Of a stretch of DNA of 64,000 nt, positions 43,820-52,442 are shown piece after piece. The stretch covers positions 248,001-312,000 of the forward strand of contig NZ_JABJWY010000024.1 of NCBI RefSeq assembly GCF_013167215.1, read 5' to 3'. Numbering within the stretch: position 1 is the first letter of the stretch; every line of letters starts with the position of its first letter. The notes beneath the pieces were generated by a model that did not search any database, was not told the DNA's origin, and was given only the letters and a program-made list of their open reading frames with translations. This DNA is from Sphingobacterium prati (GTDB taxonomy: Bacteria > Bacteroidota > Bacteroidia > Sphingobacteriales > Sphingobacteriaceae). Position numbers and translations under genes: made by a program.

Positions 43820-44253
43820 TTTTCTTTGAATTTAGTTTATAATCAATTGCTTATGACAAATAAATTATCATAATTCAATATATGACAAAAAAAATATTTT
43901 TCTTAAAACAATCGATTGCACAACTAACGAATAGGTTTTCGTTTGTTACAGTATTTATTTTCCTTATAATCAAAAAAACAAGTCTATACGTGTATTTTGC
44001 TTGCCATCAGGCTATCACGCATAGCAAGCAGGCTTTATATTCCCCTCTTTGTTAGCGAATACCTACTCTTGAGGGGAAAGCTTCTGTTCTCTTTCCTGCG
44101 AATCCGCTCCGCCATTACTCGAGCATGAAGCAATCAGAAAAACTAAAAATAGGACGTATTGTATTTTTTGTACTAAAAAAATGTTATAAAATAAAAGCTG
44201 CTTTGCCAATTAAATGTAAAATAGATTCTTTATCTTTAGTTAAAGAACCAAAT
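43820..44253. other. Intergenic region containing a duplicated gene fragment
   Basis: 434 bases. 43820-43990 is AT-rich with no feature recognised beyond the expected M60 promoter. 43991-44175 is the degraded lipoprotein fragment listed separately. The last 80 bases should hold the promoter of the TlpA-like gene; TATCTTTA near 44231 is a near match to a -7 box. Confidence 0.6.
43991..44175 (-). pseudogene. Truncated, degraded copy of the 37239-37808 lipoprotein gene
   Basis: On the minus strand QYVLFLVFLIASCSSNGGA, then DSQEREQKLSPQE, a stop, VFANKEG and two further stops. The signal peptide, lipobox (IASC) and coiled-coil start match the lipoprotein at 37808-37239. At DNA level a stretch around 44020-44060 is nearly identical to 37655-37698 apart from single-base losses. 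The beta domain is missing, so it is a partial copy now decayed. Confidence 0.8.
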
Positions 44254-45816
44254 ATGTTTGCCACTGGACCTAAAATAACATTATCGCTAAAAGCGTTTAA
44301 GGGACACCTTCTGACCATTTTTCTGCTCGCTCTATTATCGGCATACTCTCCGATAAGTAACGCGCAAGTAATTGCTGAGAAGGCAATTTTGACCGGGACA
44401 ATTGACCATTATGATGCAACAACACCCCTGAGTATGACTATGCATAGGCTCGGGCGCTCTTCGGTGACAATTTATCCTAAGGTCAACGATAAAGGCGACT
44501 TTTATGCAGAGATTGATTTATATATCCCTACGCAAATCTGGATAGGTTATAAAACAAATTTCAGCGTCATCCTTCATCCAAGGGACAGCCTATGGGTCTC
44601 CTTTGATGGCAACATCGATCAACGGAGCGCGCTCCTTAACACAGTCCAATTTGCCGGAACTGCCGCAGTCACCAATACACAGGTCGCGCAATTCCAACGC
44701 CTTTACTATGCCAGTGAACTATACGACCAAAACAAAAACTATCAGGCAGTAAAAAATTATGGTCCTGATCAGTATATGCTGTTTAATGATACAATACGTC
44801 AAAAGGGGAAAGAGCTATATGCACGGTTTATCAATGCCTATGCCACCAATGAAGAAAGTAAAAAGTGGGCGCTTTTTGAGAGCGAAAGTCGGTATTACGA
44901 AAATATTCAATTTTATGCCATGGATCACAAATCCGCGAACAATCTGGGATCGATGGATACCACTTTCGTTATCCCGAAGGGTTTCTACGAAAAATTGGTT
45001 AACCGCCTCCCACTGCATATCGACAATTTAATGAACACAAACTCAATTTTAACATTTTCCAGCTTTTTTAAATTCTACATCAACGAACAACTTCGCTCTC
45101 GGGATACCAAAGACTCCATTTGGGGAATATCGCCAATCGGCGAATTATTTGCGCCCCCAGCCATTTCCGATTCCCTCGTCTTGAATAGCATCGTCGATTA
45201 CGTGACCGATCCCCTATTACAAGAAATCATGCTAAGCCATCACTTTTCAAAAAGGTTTCAACATCAGGATTTCAAGACCTACGAAAAATTCAATACGATT
45301 GTCACCAAATATATTAAATCGCCATTCCTGCGGGATCCGCTACGGCAGGAATACCTTGCCACGAAAGCCAGAGTCGAACATCCCGAGTTAAATAGCAGAG
45401 CTATTTTGAAAGACATGCAGTCTTCTCCGATCCAAGGGGTCATAGAAGATATCTTGCAGGCCAACAAAGGTAAAGTGATCTATATTGATTTTTGGGCCAC
45501 CTGGTGCGCACCATGCTTAAGCGAATTTTCCAATTCCAAAAAGATCGAAGCCGACTTTCATGATAAAGCAGTTTCGTTGGTCTACCTGTGTCTTGATTCA
45601 GATCTGGACAAGTACAAAGCGACAGTCAGTAAGTATGATCTGGGCGGGCAACATTATTTTCTATCCGCCAAGCAGAGTGCCGCTATCCGGGACCTGTTTA
45701 AGGTCGGTGGCATACCATTTTATCTATTAATTGACAAGGATGGCACGATTCGAGAAACTGGGAGCCATCTCCGGCCGCTATCGGCAAAAGATAAAATCAA
45801 CAAGCTGCTTCAATAG
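44254..45816 (+). CDS. TlpA-like thioredoxin-domain protein
   Basis: 520 residues from the ATG at 44254 (MFATGPKITLSLK); the frame is open back to 44125, but that part overlaps the pseudogene remnant. A signal peptide (about 18-38, ending SNAQ) exports it. The first 350 residues are a DUF4369/DUF5106-like extracytoplasmic region without recognised motifs, and the last 135 form an AhpC/TlpA domain with YIDFWATWCAPC (redox WCAPC) and the cis-proline segment VGGIPFYLLIDKDG. Such proteins reduce disulfides in the periplasm. It stands alone between the M60 gene and the AraC regulator. Confidence 0.9.
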   Translation: MFATGPKITLSLKAFKGHLLTIFLLALLSAYSPISNAQVIAEKAILTGTIDHYDATTPLSMTMHRLGRSSVTIYPKVNDKGDFYAEIDLYIPTQIWIGYKTNFSVILHPRDSLWVSFDGNIDQRSALLNTVQFAGTAAVTNTQVAQFQRLYYASELYDQNKNYQAVKNYGPDQYMLFNDTIRQKGKELYARFINAYATNEESKKWALFESESRYYENIQFYAMDHKSANNLGSMDTTFVIPKGFYEKLVNRLPLHIDNLMNTNSILTFSSFFKFYINEQLRSRDTKDSIWGISPIGELFAPPAISDSLVLNSIVDYVTDPLLQEIMLSHHFSKRFQHQDFKTYEKFNTIVTKYIKSPFLRDPLRQEYLATKARVEHPELNSRAILKDMQSSPIQGVIEDILQANKGKVIYIDFWATWCAPCLSEFSNSKKIEADFHDKAVSLVYLCLDSDLDKYKATVSKYDLGGQHYFLSAKQSAAIRDLFKVGGIPFYLLIDKDGTIRETGSHLRPLSAKDKINKLLQ

Positions 45817-45953
45817 CGAAAAATTCTGCGATAGTCCTTCAACACTCAATCTAGCGGCTAATTTTCGTGCCATTACGAAAGTCGCTGAATCATACTATTC
45901 ATTGCGTCAATGTAAGACTTGCCAAAAAATCGAGAACTCTTAGTGTAAATGGC

Positions 45954-45962
45954 TAACTTTGC
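45954..45962 (+). promoter_or_regulatory. -7 box of the araC-type gene
   Basis: TAACTTTGC, a full TAnnTTTGC match, 26 bases before the start codon at 45989. No -33 match at 19-21 bases. Confidence 0.4.
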
Positions 45963-45988
45963 GTTTCTTTTTAGCTAACGGAAATTAG

Positions 45989-46867
45989 ATGATGGAACGA
46001 CTACACCTTAAAAAGCAGATCAACAAAATAGAAGACAAAAAACTATCTTTCCGTGTGTTTGACCTTGACGCCGAGCATTTACAGGCTTACACGGCGCCAC
46101 ACCAAAAAGACCATTTTTGCATCTTCGTGGTCCTAGAAGGAGAACTACAACTACAGATCGAAGACCGTCAATACATCCTGAACAACAGCCGGATATCGGT
46201 CGTCTTCCCGGATCAGGTGCATGCCGTACAGGCTTTTTCTGATCAGGTAACCGGCAAAATTATCTTATTTGAGGAGGTATTATTCTGTTCGGACATCCTC
46301 AAAAATGAATTGAGCCCCTATAATATCAACCTGTCGACCCAACTAAACAATACGGTTTTGTCAACCGCCGAATTTGCCGAGAGTATCCATACGATCAAGC
46401 TTATACAGGATATTTATCAAAATCCAAGTCTGGTCAGGAAAGAAGAAGCGCGATTCTATATCAAGATATTTTTGCTCAAACTCATTGAATCCGTACACGG
46501 TCAGCATCCTGTTTTGGGGACTAAAACAGCAGACCAAAGCTTGTATATCGAATTCAAAAAACTACTCAACGAAAATTACAAAGAAGAGCGCTCAGTACAA
46601 TACTATGCCGATCAGCTTCATATTACGCCCAAAAAGCTCAACGCCATTACCAAAAAACATTGTGGGGATACGGCGATCAACACCATCCACAACCGGATTA
46701 TGACCGAAATCAAGCGGCAGCTCATGTTTGCAGACATCACACACAAAGAGATTGCCTTTGACCTGGGATTTAACTCTCCAGCAGCCCTGAACAAATTTGT
46801 GAAAGCTAAGCTCAATGAAACACCGACCCAGCTTCAAAACGAGTTGGCTCAAATGTATAACACGTAG
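45989..46867 (+). CDS. AraC-family transcriptional regulator
   Basis: 292 residues. N-terminal cupin-like ligand domain (HFCIFVVLEGELQLQIEDRQYIL, about 38-60; ISVVFPDQVHAVQAF) and C-terminal double helix-turn-helix (about 190-285: YADQLHITPKKLNAITKKHCG and HKEIAFDLGFNSPAALNKFVK). The start is one of two adjacent ATGs (45989, 45992). It precedes the alcohol dehydrogenase by 68 bases in the same direction and probably activates that gene in response to an aldehyde or alcohol. Confidence 0.94.
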   Translation: MMERLHLKKQINKIEDKKLSFRVFDLDAEHLQAYTAPHQKDHFCIFVVLEGELQLQIEDRQYILNNSRISVVFPDQVHAVQAFSDQVTGKIILFEEVLFCSDILKNELSPYNINLSTQLNNTVLSTAEFAESIHTIKLIQDIYQNPSLVRKEEARFYIKIFLLKLIESVHGQHPVLGTKTADQSLYIEFKKLLNENYKEERSVQYYADQLHITPKKLNAITKKHCGDTAINTIHNRIMTEIKRQLMFADITHKEIAFDLGFNSPAALNKFVKAKLNETPTQLQNELAQMYNT

Positions 46868-46903
46868 TCCTGTTTGTGTAATAATGGAGGCCCATTGCCG
46901 CGT

Positions 46904-46911
46904 TATCTTTG
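46904..46911 (+). promoter_or_regulatory. -7 box of the alcohol dehydrogenase gene
   Basis: TATCTTTG, 24 bases before the ATG at 46936 and downstream of the araC-type stop, so the dehydrogenase has its own promoter. A TTTG at 46873-46876 is 27 bases upstream, too far for a standard -33; an activator may compensate. Confidence 0.4.
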
Positions 46912-46935
46912 AAGCATTAAATAAAAGATACAACA

Positions 46936-48087
46936 ATGAGCAAATTATTTATTGCAGGAGAAGTATTCCACGGCGCGGGAAGCCTTGAAGAACTGAAGAA
47001 TATTAAAGGTAAGAAAGCTTTTATCGTGACAGGGGGAAATTCGATGCGTCAAAGCGGAACTTTGGATAGATCAATTGCATTTTTACAGGAAGCAGGTCTT
47101 GAAACGTTTGTTTTCGATGGCGTAGAGGAAGATCCATCATCGGCGACAAGTTTCAGGGGTGCTGCAGCGATGCGTGAATTTCAGCCCGACTGGATCGTAG
47201 GCCTTGGCGGTTGCTCAGCTATTGATGCTGCTAAGATGATGTGGGTATTCTACGAATATCCAGAGGCCGATTTCGATGCCTTGGTCAAACCTTTTACAGT
47301 ACCTACCTTGCGCAACAAAGCGAAATTTATCGCCATCCCATCCACCAGTGGAACCGGTACCGAGACTACCGGTCTGGCGGTCATCACTGACCGGGAAAAA
47401 GGTGTCAAATACCCTATTGTTTCGTACGAACTGACACCCGATATCGCTATTGTAGACGGCGAAGTCTGTGCGTCCATGCCGGCCCATATCACTTCAAATA
47501 CAGGTTTAGATGCGCTGACACACTGCGTAGAAGCCTACGTATCCAACATTGACGACAATTATGCCGATGTATTGGCAAAAGGTGGTCTAGAAATAGTGTT
47601 CAATAATTTAAAAGAAGCGGTCAATAATCCGACAAATATCACCGCCCGTCAAAACATGCACGACGCATCCTTCATGGCAGGATTGGCATTTAACAATGCC
47701 TGGTTAGGTATTGTGCACTCCCTATCGCATCAGGTCGGCGCGCTGTATGGTATTCCTCATGGTGCTGCAAATGCCATTTTCTTACCCAATGTGATCCGTT
47801 ATAACGCCAAGGTTTCCACGCGTTTTCCTGATTTAGCGAAAGTGATCGGTAAAGAAACGGCTGAAGAGCTGGCACAGGCTATTGAGCGTTTACGTGCTGA
47901 GGTAAACAATATTTCGTCCATCAAAGAATTTGGAATTTCCAGGGAAGATTGGGATAAAAACATCGACTACATTACAAATAACGCCTTGCTCGATCCATGT
48001 ACAGGATTCAACCCTCGTGTACCGGTCTTGCAAGACCTTAAAGACATCTATAACGCCTGTTACGACGGTGTTGTCTTTAACGGTTAA
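46936..48087 (+). CDS. Iron-containing (group III) alcohol dehydrogenase
   Basis: 383 residues. NAD(P)-binding GLGGCSAIDAAK is near residues 92-103, and the metal site has Asp and His in TGLDALTHCVEAY (about 193-205), then HSLSHQVGALYGIPHGAANAI (about 258-278) with the remaining histidines. Reduces aldehydes or oxidises alcohols in the cytoplasm with Fe(II) or another divalent metal. Close to lactaldehyde reductase/1,3-propanediol dehydrogenase-type sequences, though the substrate cannot be fixed. Probably controlled by the upstream AraC regulator and ended by the hairpin at 48167. Confidence 0.95.
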   Translation: MSKLFIAGEVFHGAGSLEELKNIKGKKAFIVTGGNSMRQSGTLDRSIAFLQEAGLETFVFDGVEEDPSSATSFRGAAAMREFQPDWIVGLGGCSAIDAAKMMWVFYEYPEADFDALVKPFTVPTLRNKAKFIAIPSTSGTGTETTGLAVITDREKGVKYPIVSYELTPDIAIVDGEVCASMPAHITSNTGLDALTHCVEAYVSNIDDNYADVLAKGGLEIVFNNLKEAVNNPTNITARQNMHDASFMAGLAFNNAWLGIVHSLSHQVGALYGIPHGAANAIFLPNVIRYNAKVSTRFPDLAKVIGKETAEELAQAIERLRAEVNNISSIKEFGISREDWDKNIDYITNNALLDPCTGFNPRVPVLQDLKDIYNACYDGVVFNG

Positions 48088-48166
48088 TCACAATTAAGCG
48101 TTTGTGCAAGCTGGAATTTCGATCGGACCACCAGCTCATTGGAGTCCAGTTCAGCAGCCAAACTTT

Positions 48167-48194
48167 AAAGCGCACGAACGTAGTCGTGCGCTTT
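48167..48194. terminator. Hairpin terminator after the alcohol dehydrogenase gene
   Basis: AAAGCGCACGA (48167-48177) and TCGTGCGCTTT (48184-48194), perfect 11-bp arms with a 6-base loop. A strong G/C core; lies 80 bases after the stop and serves both this gene and the convergent GH127 gene. Confidence 0.8.
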
Positions 48195-48338
48195 ATCCAA
48201 TGTAGTTAACCAACTTGCAATTTATCTCAAAAAAAATCTATTGAAAACACGATACATTTCATAAGAGCTTTTGGCGATAAAATAGCTAAAATAAGCTAGC
48301 GGCCGGTGATCCCAGGCCACAAGTGTCCATGTAATCGA

Positions 48339-50762
48339 TTACTTTACCTCAAATTCATATATTCCTGCCGAAAAGTCTTTGCCCATCTGAAATTTTAACC
48401 GGACTTTTTGTGCAGAAACGGTTTCAAAAGTAACCGTATTGGTCTTGTCTTGTTCAAGCGTGTATGCTGTTGTATTTTTTACTTCGGCCCAATTGCCATT
48501 TAGATCGAGATATTCTATACGCCAACTATCTGGAACTCTGCTCCCGCCCCAAGGTCGGTCATCCCACCAATAGACACTTGCCTGGGAAATCTGCATTGGT
48601 TTTTCAAACTCATAAGCTATCCATTCCTGCGTGCCTTTCGCTGGCCATAATGCATAAAAGGAGACATCACGGTCCGAAGAGCTCTTAGGCCAATAGCCAT
48701 CGTTCACTTTCGCCAATGAAGCATTTACACCCTTGGAAGAGGTTACTTTTGCGCGCGTCGAATTTGTCATAGCAGGCAATGGTTTTGTATATTCCACCGT
48801 TCTGGGAATCCAGACTTCCATCTCACCAGCACCACGGTTGGCCCAGGCATAGTAGGGAATTGCCGTCAGCTTTTTGTCCTTTTCTACTATATTATTCTGC
48901 CCGTCCCGAGCGGTACTTTTACCTTCCATTGCCAGGCTAACAATACCATTAAGTTTATCGGGCTGATAGCTGCTCTTAACCAGCACATCATCGGTAAGCA
49001 CGGCATTCGAGACTTTACCATCGTTGTCTGCCCATTCCAAGCAGTATACAATTGGCCCCCGTTCCAACGCCACCTTTCCTTTATCATCTTTCACCTGATC
49101 ATGCGCAATCGTACGTTTTACGTCCATTGGGAATACGATATCGATGCGATCACCTTTTTTCCATTGACGGCTTAAAGTGGCATAACCGTTTGCCCTGACG
49201 GTATATTCAATCGGCTTACCGTTTATCTGGATCTCCACTTCTTTTCTTTCGGGCTTAACATAGGTATAGAGGTCACTCGGAACCGGACGTTCCAAAGCCC
49301 AGCCCGGTATCCTTACCAAAACGTCAAATGCCGCAGTTTTTTCCGGAGTAACACTGATTGTCGTATTGCCTTCCCAGGGATAATTCGATTTCTGTGAAAG
49401 GTGGACCTTATTCTTGGGCAGGTCGATTGTCGTTTCGCTTTCCACAAAAAGATTGACATAGATTTCATTGTCCTTGTGCGCATAGGTATATCCTGGTATT
49501 GAAGGTATAAAACGACATACATTACTCGGACAACATGCACAGCCGAACCACTCGGCACGTGTATGCTGCCCCTCAGATGCCAAGGGGTTTGGATAGAAGA
49601 AACGGTCCCCTGAGAGCCCCACACCTGAGAGTACACCATTGTACAAGGTACGTTCGATTACATCATAATATTTCGAATCACCATGCATCAAGAATTGGCG
49701 ATGGTTCCAATACACATTGCCAATGGCCGCACAGGTCTCACAATAAGCTGACATATTCGGTAGTTCATAGTTATCACCGAACGCCTCTCCATGTCCCCGT
49801 GCGCCGATTCCGCCGGTAACATAGTACTTTTTATCAACCACGTTGTTCCATATCTTATCAATTGCATTTAGGTAGGCCTTGTTGCCGGTAAGTGCTGCGA
49901 CATCGGCCATACCCGAATACATATAAACTGCGCGTACGGCATGCCCCACAGCTTCGTCTTGTTCGATGACCGGTTTATGGCTCTGCGCATATTCACCCCG
50001 AACACCCTTTCCTTTCAAGTCAAGAAAATATTTCGCCAGATCAAGATATTCCTTTTTTCCGGTCACACGATACATCTTTGCCAAGCCCATTTCTACGATC
50101 TGATGCCCGGGTTCATATTTCAATCCACCCAGCAAAAAGTCCTTTACCAAGAGATCGGCATTCTTAATGGCTATTTCCAATAATGTACGCTTTCCAGTAG
50201 CCAAATAATGCGCTACAGCAGCCTCATATAAATGTCCTGAATTGTATAGCTCGTGGCTCAGATCAGGATCTTTCTCCCAGCGATTCTCTCCAGTCCATGG
50301 ATGTAGCTTTCCAGGCTCGGCAGCTGTACGCGCGGTATACAGGTAACCGTCAGGTTCCTGCGCCTTTCCTATAAAATAGATCAGTGAATCCATCTGCTTT
50401 TCCAATTCCCCACTCGGATTGGTCTGTATCGAATAGGCCATTCCTTCTATTATTTTATAAATATCTGTATCGTCAAAGGTATATTCTGTATTGAAATATC
50501 CCTTCATCAGGCCGCCAGCTTTCTTGAAGTTATCGACCCTTCCGGTGGAGTAACACTGCTGGAGTGCGATGGGGATCGTCACCTGCTGGTTGATCTTGAG
50601 TCTAGGTGCCCAAAATTTATCGGTAAACTTTACATCCACAAAAGAAACAGGTTCGATTGGGTAATCGTATTGTTTAGCCTCTTTAGTCTGCGCCTGACCT
50701 TCGGCAAAAAATGCAGTCGCCAATAGCGAAATCAGTACTGCATAGCATGTTAGTCTTTTCAT
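48339..50762 (-). CDS. GH127-family beta-L-arabinofuranosidase-type glycoside hydrolase
   Basis: About 807 residues from the ATG at 50762 (MKRLTCYAV), which gives a clean signal peptide ending GQAQ; an ATG at 50786 would add 8 residues. The GH127 (former DUF1680) catalytic domain covers about 35-600, with GEAFGDNYELPN (acid/base Glu), ETC in the following CETCAAIGN (about 340) and CACCPSN (about 405) supplying the zinc-binding cysteines and nucleophile Cys known from bifidobacterial HypBA1. The last 130 residues (from MTNSTRAKVTSS) look like an F5/8-type carbohydrate-binding domain. It removes terminal beta-L-arabinofuranosyl groups. Last gene of the susC-susD-GH127 operon. Confidence 0.93.
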   Translation of the reverse strand: MKRLTCYAVLISLLATAFFAEGQAQTKEAKQYDYPIEPVSFVDVKFTDKFWAPRLKINQQVTIPIALQQCYSTGRVDNFKKAGGLMKGYFNTEYTFDDTDIYKIIEGMAYSIQTNPSGELEKQMDSLIYFIGKAQEPDGYLYTARTAAEPGKLHPWTGENRWEKDPDLSHELYNSGHLYEAAVAHYLATGKRTLLEIAIKNADLLVKDFLLGGLKYEPGHQIVEMGLAKMYRVTGKKEYLDLAKYFLDLKGKGVRGEYAQSHKPVIEQDEAVGHAVRAVYMYSGMADVAALTGNKAYLNAIDKIWNNVVDKKYYVTGGIGARGHGEAFGDNYELPNMSAYCETCAAIGNVYWNHRQFLMHGDSKYYDVIERTLYNGVLSGVGLSGDRFFYPNPLASEGQHTRAEWFGCACCPSNVCRFIPSIPGYTYAHKDNEIYVNLFVESETTIDLPKNKVHLSQKSNYPWEGNTTISVTPEKTAAFDVLVRIPGWALERPVPSDLYTYVKPERKEVEIQINGKPIEYTVRANGYATLSRQWKKGDRIDIVFPMDVKRTIAHDQVKDDKGKVALERGPIVYCLEWADNDGKVSNAVLTDDVLVKSSYQPDKLNGIVSLAMEGKSTARDGQNNIVEKDKKLTAIPYYAWANRGAGEMEVWIPRTVEYTKPLPAMTNSTRAKVTSSKGVNASLAKVNDGYWPKSSSDRDVSFYALWPAKGTQEWIAYEFEKPMQISQASVYWWDDRPWGGSRVPDSWRIEYLDLNGNWAEVKNTTAYTLEQDKTNTVTFETVSAQKVRLKFQMGKDFSAGIYEFEVK

Positions 50763-50794
50763 CTTAACGTTCATTTTCCGTTTCACCTTTATTA

Positions 50795-52423
50795 CTAATA
50801 TCCAGGATTTTGAGCCAAGTTTGAATTGGTGTTCAAAGCCGGCCGTGGAATTGGGAACAAGTTGCGCGTTGCATTCTTGGTTGCCTTATGTGAGAGCCAC
50901 GATTTCGTGCTGAAAACGCCAAAACGGATCAGGTCTGTGCGCCGGTGTGCTTCCTGGTCGAATTCCCAGCCCAATTCATCCAAAAATCGGCCATATTTGA
51001 TATCGGCTCCGCCCTCCTTGGTACTTCCATCACTGTCACGCTGACCGTAATCATAGATGCTGCCCCCCTGTAGCTGGCTTCCCGTAACAATTGCTTTGGC
51101 AGGCTGATCGGGAAAAGCCCGCTGCCTTACTGTCGTTACAATCTGCGCAGCTTCATCGGGCTTACCGGACCGCAAGAGCGCCTCAGCTTTCATCATCAAA
51201 ACCTCAGCATACCGAACAATCGGATAGTCATTACTGAGTTGTACCGCCGCTCCCTGCTTTATTTCAAATTTTCCCAAACGGAAACCGTGGATGGTTTCCG
51301 ACGCATCAATCGAAGGAACCTCATTGATCAGATTCAAAGGTTTGTCCTTGTATGCGCCGAGCCCTACGACGAGTGCTTGTCCCGAAGAAGAATATTGCTG
51401 CCCTTGGATCCAGTTACGCTGATTCCGACTATCATCTTTATCAAAAGAACGAATAAACTGCGGTATCGCGCACATACCGCCCCATGGTGCCGAGAGTAGG
51501 TTGTAAGTCGCCTGACTTTCCGAAGGAAGTGACTGCATATGAAGGTCAAATGCATTCCAGTTGTTCGTATAATTTTCATCCAACGGCAGGGCAAACACGA
51601 TTTCTTTCGAATTCTGGTTTTCGGTGACAAATACGTTCTTTTGGTTATTTTCCAGTATATATCCTGCACCCGAGTTGATAATTGCATCACAGGTAGCAAT
51701 TACTTTCTGCCACTGTGCCGTGCCACTATACACCTCGGCATTCAGGTACACACGTGCCAATAACGCATTTGCTGCCCATTTATTCAATTTACCATATGTA
51801 CTTTTGTCATTCTTTTCGCTCAGCAAGCTGCTATTGGATTCGATTTCATTGACAACAAAATCATACACCTCCTTACGGGAATTTTGTTTCGGAAGAAAGC
51901 CTTCGGGAAGGTCAAACTGCGTTACAATCGGGACATTGCCAAAGGCGTCGCATAAAATCGCATAATAAGCTGCCCGGAGGACTTTCAGTTCTGCAATGAC
52001 AGCCTCCTTATTTTCCGCTACGGGAATCATACCGGATTCGATCTGGTAAATGATTCGGTTACAGTTTGTAATTCCGGCAAACGTTCTGTTCCAAGTTTGC
52101 ACCACTATGCCTTCATCAGCAGTCCAAGTATGTTGATGGATACGTTTATATACTCCGCCATCGACCCATCCATTCGGTCTTGCCGGAATGACTTCCTGGT
52201 CACCGCTGAGTTCCTGGGCCCGCCATAAGCCATCCCAATCGAGTAGCAAAAAGCGCCAGTTGGAATATGCTGTTCCCAAAAGTGAGGCCAGGTCATCTTG
52301 TGTCGGCTGGAATTTATTGGAGATAATAGTTGTATAGGAATCATCTTTTAATTTTGTACAGCTGCTGACCGAAAGAAAAGCACAGCCGACAAATAAGATC
52401 TTTGCTAAATTATTTCTTTTCAT
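50795..52423 (-). CDS. RagB/SusD-family lipoprotein (GH127 locus)
   Basis: About 542 residues from the ATG at 52423 (MKRNNLAKIL); the frame is open into the susC gene, but a start there would precede the signal peptide. Lipobox VSSC near residue 21. SusD-like helices include NCNRIIYQIESG, IAELKVLRAAYYAILCDAFGNVP (about 118-140), RYAEVLMMKAEALLRSG (about 400) and the closing LGWEFDQEAHRRTDLIRFG, the family's C-terminal signature. It binds glycan at the cell surface for its SusC partner, 20 bases or so upstream. Confidence 0.94.
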   Translation of the reverse strand: MKRNNLAKILFVGCAFLSVSSCTKLKDDSYTTIISNKFQPTQDDLASLLGTAYSNWRFLLLDWDGLWRAQELSGDQEVIPARPNGWVDGGVYKRIHQHTWTADEGIVVQTWNRTFAGITNCNRIIYQIESGMIPVAENKEAVIAELKVLRAAYYAILCDAFGNVPIVTQFDLPEGFLPKQNSRKEVYDFVVNEIESNSSLLSEKNDKSTYGKLNKWAANALLARVYLNAEVYSGTAQWQKVIATCDAIINSGAGYILENNQKNVFVTENQNSKEIVFALPLDENYTNNWNAFDLHMQSLPSESQATYNLLSAPWGGMCAIPQFIRSFDKDDSRNQRNWIQGQQYSSSGQALVVGLGAYKDKPLNLINEVPSIDASETIHGFRLGKFEIKQGAAVQLSNDYPIVRYAEVLMMKAEALLRSGKPDEAAQIVTTVRQRAFPDQPAKAIVTGSQLQGGSIYDYGQRDSDGSTKEGGADIKYGRFLDELGWEFDQEAHRRTDLIRFGVFSTKSWLSHKATKNATRNLFPIPRPALNTNSNLAQNPGY

Positions 52424-52442
52424 AATTGACATCTTTAAAGAA

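Noticed and set aside
44125..44253. Upstream extension of the TlpA-like protein
   Set aside because: This stretch is antisense to the decayed lipoprotein fragment and precedes the signal peptide.
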